A stretch of 8,415 nucleotides of DNA, taken from NCBI GenBank assembly GCA_027297025.1, contig JAPUIM010000039.1:1-8415 (forward strand). Reading direction: 5' to 3'. The notes under the pieces were generated by a model. That model saw nothing but the letters and a program-made list of their open reading frames with translations, did no database searches and had not been told where the DNA came from. Shown one piece after another: positions 5,423-8,415 of the stretch. A program made the position numbers and the translations under genes. The stretch comes from Bacteroidota bacterium (GTDB lineage: Bacteria > Bacteroidota > Bacteroidia > Cytophagales > Cyclobacteriaceae). How positions within the stretch are numbered: position 1 is the first letter of the stretch; each line of letters begins with the position of its first letter.

Positions 5423-6328
5423 ATGAAGATCAATCTCAGCAATATAATAGCCTTTGAGAACATGGAATTGTTGGCCAGGCAAATGGTTGAGGGATTTATC
5501 ACAGGTCTTCACAAATCACCTTATCATGGCTTCTCAGTGGAATTTGCGGAGCATCGTTTGTACAATCCCGGAGAAAGTACCCGACACATTGATTGGAAAG
5601 TGTATGCAAAAACAGATCGACTGTATAACAAACGTTATGAGGAAGAGACCAACCTGAGATGTCATATTCTCATTGACAATTCTTCCTCCATGTATTACCC
5701 AAAGGGCGAAAATCATAAAATAAAATTCAGTGTACTTACGGCTTCCGCGTTGATCTATTTATTACAAAAACAGCGAGATGCGGTGGGACTTTATACTTTT
5801 TCAGAAGATATTGAAATACAAACTCCAGTGAAATCAACCTCCTCACATTCCCGTAAGCTGTTTAGTCTATTGGAGAATTTGGTGGATGAAAGCCAGTTAA
5901 ATAAAAAGACCAATGTTTCCTATGTTTTGCATCAAATAGCCGATAAAATTCACAAAAGGTCCTTGGTGATCATTTTTAGTGACATGTTTCAAAACCAGGA
6001 ACAATCCTCTGAAATCTTTGCCGCATTACAACATCTAAAACACAATAAACATGAAGTTCTTCTGTTTCATGTAACTGATCAGGATACTGAGCTTCATTTT
6101 GAATTCGAAGACCGTCCTTATGAGTTTATTGATATGGAAAGCGGGGAAAGAATCAAATTAAAGCCTCCGGAAATTCGTCATTATTATACCCACCAAATGG
6201 CAGAATATTATCATCAGCTAAAATTAAAATGCGGGCAATTTAAAATCGATTTTATTGAAGCTGATATAAAAGATCCGTTCGATAAAGTACTAAGCGCTTA
6301 TTTAATCAAAAGAAATAAAATGCCTTGA
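5423..6328 (+). CDS. DUF58 domain protein with von Willebrand A-like fold
   Basis: A 301-residue protein of the DUF58 family with no signal peptide or membrane segment. The family signature is HGFSVEFAEHRLYNPGESTR followed by HIDWKVYAKTDRLYNKRYEEE (35-75). The vWA-like part starts with LIDNSSSM, giving the metal-ion site DxSxS at Asp85, Ser87 and Ser89; a second acidic position is Asp187 in VIIFSDMF, and EVLLFHVTD (211-219) is a later strand. Such proteins usually work beside a MoxR AAA+ ATPase in chaperone or protein-maturation systems, and the MIDAS site here is intact. No moxR gene is in this window: upstream lies a divergent promoter region, and downstream the acyl-CoA reductase gene overlaps by one base (TGATG). 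The start ATG at 5423 is preceded by GGTGAAGAA; a GTG at 5415 is out of frame. The family call is strong; the pathway is unknown. Confidence 0.93.
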   Translation: MKINLSNIIAFENMELLARQMVEGFITGLHKSPYHGFSVEFAEHRLYNPGESTRHIDWKVYAKTDRLYNKRYEEETNLRCHILIDNSSSMYYPKGENHKIKFSVLTASALIYLLQKQRDAVGLYTFSEDIEIQTPVKSTSSHSRKLFSLLENLVDESQLNKKTNVSYVLHQIADKIHKRSLVIIFSDMFQNQEQSSEIFAALQHLKHNKHEVLLFHVTDQDTELHFEFEDRPYEFIDMESGERIKLKPPEIRHYYTHQMAEYYHQLKLKCGQFKIDFIEADIKDPFDKVLSAYLIKRNKMP

Positions 6329-7353
6329 TGGCTTTAGATCTTCATGAGAGAATTAATGCTTTCGCTGCTCTGGGAGATTATATTGATCAAATGCCCTTGG
6401 AGGAGTTCCAAAACCTCTCAGGCAAGTCAATTTTATACAATCCCTGGTTCATTCCAGAGAATTTGACCCTAGCTATAAAAGGGATCTTAAAATATTTGGA
6501 TAAAAACAACTTACAGCAATGGGTCGGGAATTATTCCTTACCTGAAATTCCCGGTAAAAATATTGGAGTTATAATGGCTGGCAATATCCCCATGGTTGGA
6601 TTCCATGATCTTTTATCCGTTCTGATAAGCGGAAACAGCTTACAGGCAAAATTGAGTGCCAAGGACCCAACACTCGTTCCCTATTTGACTGACCAACTTT
6701 GTAAAATTGAGCCCAAATTTGAACCACACATCCATTATATGGACGCCATAGAAGTCCTAAATGTGGATGCAGTCATCGCCACCGGTAGCGACAACAGCGC
6801 ACGGTATTTTCACTATAACTTTTCTGCCAAGCCCCATGTCATCAGACAAAATCGTACCTCCATTGGTATCATCAATGGGACCGAAACTAAAAATGAGATA
6901 AAACAATTGGGAGAGGACATTTTTCACTATTTCGGCCTTGGATGCAGAAACGTATCAAAGATCTATATCCCCCAAGGGTATGATATCAACTCCTTGTCCA
7001 TAGGGTTAAAAGATTTCCAAGATGTTATCAATAATTCCTCCTACTATCACAACTACCTTCATTCTAGAAGCATATACCGGATCAACCGTCAAAAACATAT
7101 AGACAGTGGTTATCAAATCTTCAAGGAGGACCCTCAGCTAGTATCACCTATTGGAGTTCTCTATTATGAAACATATGATAGTATCAATAACCTTCAGCGC
7201 AAATTAGAACCATTTAGAGATAAAATTCAGTGTGTTGTTTCACAAAAGGGCTGGTTTAATCAAAGTATATATTTTGGCAAAACACAAACACCCGAACTTT
7301 GGGATTATGCTGATCATGTGGATACTATTAAATTCCTGGTAAATTTAAATTAA
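6328..7353 (+). CDS. LuxC-type acyl-CoA reductase
   Basis: A 341-residue cytoplasmic protein of the LuxC/acyl-CoA reductase family (aldehyde dehydrogenase superfamily), which reduces acyl-CoA or acyl-enzyme to fatty aldehyde with NADPH. Visible motifs are NIGVIMAGNIPMVGFHDLL (about 78-96), DAVIATGSDNSARYF (147-161), PHVIRQNRTSIGIINGTET (169-187) and FGLGCRNVSKIYIPQGYD (202-219), in which Cys206 is the expected acyl-accepting nucleophile. The C-terminus ends with a CVVSQKGW strand and a short tail. I chose the ATG at 6328, whose A is also the last base of the DUF58 stop (TGATG). A TTG one codon earlier is less likely. The overlap implies translational coupling with the DUF58 gene. The gene ends 19 bases before the convergent adhesin-like stop, and its stop codon lies in the loop of a hairpin. 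The substrate is unknown; no lux partner genes are seen. Confidence 0.93.
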   Translation: MALDLHERINAFAALGDYIDQMPLEEFQNLSGKSILYNPWFIPENLTLAIKGILKYLDKNNLQQWVGNYSLPEIPGKNIGVIMAGNIPMVGFHDLLSVLISGNSLQAKLSAKDPTLVPYLTDQLCKIEPKFEPHIHYMDAIEVLNVDAVIATGSDNSARYFHYNFSAKPHVIRQNRTSIGIINGTETKNEIKQLGEDIFHYFGLGCRNVSKIYIPQGYDINSLSIGLKDFQDVINNSSYYHNYLHSRSIYRINRQKHIDSGYQIFKEDPQLVSPIGVLYYETYDSINNLQRKLEPFRDKIQCVVSQKGWFNQSIYFGKTQTPELWDYADHVDTIKFLVNLN

Positions 7354-7360
7354 TACCAGG
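7335..7360. terminator. Possible bidirectional terminator between convergent genes
   Basis: CCTGGTA (7335-7341) pairs with TACCAGG (7354-7360) around a 12-base AT-rich loop that contains the acyl-CoA reductase stop codon. The stem is seven pairs. Neither side has a strong T-run, so efficiency is uncertain. It is the only hairpin seen between the two convergent genes. Confidence 0.45.
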
Positions 7361-7372
7361 TGTTGGGTATTA

Positions 7373-8415
7373 TTAGGGCGCTCCTCCCCTCAAAATTTCA
7401 ACCCATCCGGTAGAAACTTCATCGGGACCATTAGGTATTACTAATACATAATAATAAATGCCATCTGGTGTATCACCTCCATCCCAATCATTTTGGTAGT
7501 TATCTGATTGAAATACAGTTTTACCCCATCTGTTATTGATCCTTAGCCTTGCAGCTGCACTGGGAAGATTCCTAATAAAAAACACCTCGTTTACACCATC
7601 ATTATTTGGTGTAAATATATTGGGAACAAACAAATTATTGTCGGTTGCTATTGATGCATTCAATATAAGGCTGCATCCATTTATGTCACGTATTTCTATT
7701 TCATAGTCTCCCCCAAACAATCCTTCATAGGTTATCTCTGGCTTTAAAGTATTGGGATTTACACCGACAGTATCAAAATCAACAAATAAATTTTGACCGG
7801 GTATTGCAGGATTGACTAAATCCAATGCAGCCAAATAAGGTGGATTACCCCCGGTAATATTTACTACTTTGAGTGACCCAGTGGGTTGAGTAGGAAGTGA
7901 AATGGTAGTATCACTCACTTCCGCTTGCAGTGGTGATTGGGCAATTAGATCTATGGTCACTGAGACCGTATCAGGGCAACTATCAAACTCGGAAGCACCT
8001 ATCAATAGGTTGTAACTACCAATGGGTGGTAAATCATTGATGGAATTGCCCGGTGTAAATTGGGTCCAGTTCAAACCATTATCCGCTGAATAGAAATAAT
8101 CTCCGGTTGCTGAGCCGGTAGCATTTACCACTGCACGTCCGAATAATTCACCACAGTTAGAATCGACAAAAGAAGTGGTATCTATCTGTGCAGTAACCGA
8201 GGTAGAGGTTTCCAGTGATGCATTTAAGGGGCCGCAGGAGTTAGAGCCATTACCAGTGTCATCTACTACTGTGTAGTTGACGGTGCCCGTTCCTACATCC
8301 GAGATTACAAAAAGAGAATCAGCAATTAGATCCGTGGGTCCCTCACCTTTGTCAAATGTTAGTAGGTATGGTGCAACCCCTCCAGTTACCCGAACTGTTA
8401 ATGCTCCATTGTTTT
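7373..8415 (-). CDS. T9SS-secreted adhesin-like protein, C-terminal part (5' end outside window)
   Basis: A frame open from the right edge to the TAA at 7375-7373 gives the last 346 residues of a larger extracellular protein. The final ~87 residues (7376-7636) are a gliding-motility-associated C-terminal sorting domain (type B, TIGR04131-like): NLFVPNIFTPNNDGVNEVFF, LRINNRWGKTVFQSDNYQND and WDGGDTPDGIYYYVLVIP, then GWVEILRGG. This domain directs export through the T9SS and is often processed or used for surface attachment. Upstream are repeated beta-sandwich-like stretches, including VTGGVAPYLLTFD (about 8357-8395) and ITGGNPPYLAALD (about 7820-7861), which resemble the GG-x-PPY motif of SprB-type repeats. 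No in-window start is credible: the GTG at 8131 is internal to coding sequence. The ligand is unknown. It should depend on the same secretion system as the plug-family protein at 1447-2781. Confidence 0.92.
   Translation of the reverse strand, partial: NNGALTVRVTGGVAPYLLTFDKGEGPTDLIADSLFVISDVGTGTVNYTVVDDTGNGSNSCGPLNASLETSTSVTAQIDTTSFVDSNCGELFGRAVVNATGSATGDYFYSADNGLNWTQFTPGNSINDLPPIGSYNLLIGASEFDSCPDTVSVTIDLIAQSPLQAEVSDTTISLPTQPTGSLKVVNITGGNPPYLAALDLVNPAIPGQNLFVDFDTVGVNPNTLKPEITYEGLFGGDYEIEIRDINGCSLILNASIATDNNLFVPNIFTPNNDGVNEVFFIRNLPSAAARLRINNRWGKTVFQSDNYQNDWDGGDTPDGIYYYVLVIPNGPDEVSTGWVEILRGGAP

Noticed and set aside
6325..6330. TTG as start of the acyl-CoA reductase
   Set aside because: It is directly followed by an ATG that overlaps the DUF58 stop as TGATG, the usual arrangement for coupled genes.
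8129..8131. GTG as the start of the adhesin-like gene
   Set aside because: The frame stays open with secreted-repeat-like sequence all the way to the right edge, so this GTG is an internal Val codon.

Overview
The window reads as chromosomal DNA from a gliding or secreting member of the Bacteroidota, most likely Cytophagales or a relative. Four things point there: a protein of the type IX secretion system (T9SS) plug family, a secreted protein ending in the gliding-type C-terminal sorting domain, a DUF3276/PUR-fold protein, and AT-rich DNA with TAnnTTTG-like promoter elements and no clear Shine-Dalgarno sites. All coding regions are tightly packed. No gene-free stretch exceeds 170 bases, and I see no tRNA, rRNA, insertion sequence or CRISPR array.

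Layout. On the minus strand, positions 1-1322 hold an ECF-type sigma factor whose end overlaps a membrane protein with an anti-sigma-like N-terminus; that second gene runs off the left edge. On the plus strand, 1447-2781 encodes the T9SS plug-family (DUF5103) protein. It ends tail-to-tail, with a 4-base overlap, against a minus-strand stand-alone Cas6-family gene (2778-3581). Further along the minus strand lie ychF (3709-4803), a strong terminator (4835-4868) and a DUF3276 gene (4898-5254). A divergent regulatory region (5255-5422) follows. It carries a dyad and a Fur-box-like site and leads to a plus-strand pair, a DUF58 (vWA-like) protein and a LuxC-type acyl-CoA reductase, which overlap by one base. 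The right edge (7373-8415, minus) is the C-terminal 346 residues of a large T9SS-secreted adhesin-like protein.

The most noteworthy item is the Cas6 homologue. Its fold landmarks are clear and line up with the Pyrococcus furiosus enzyme as I recall it. However, the catalytic Tyr/His/Lys set has no clear counterpart, an acidic run sits where the archaeal protein is basic, and there is no CRISPR array or other cas gene here. A perfect 23-base palindrome lies directly upstream of its GTG start. This looks like a Cas6-fold RNA-binding protein used outside CRISPR immunity, possibly self-regulated. That last step is inference.

A second layer is regulatory: a perfect TAnnTTTG element abuts the DUF3276 terminator hairpin, so ychF transcripts could start just past the point where DUF3276 transcripts stop folding into the terminator.
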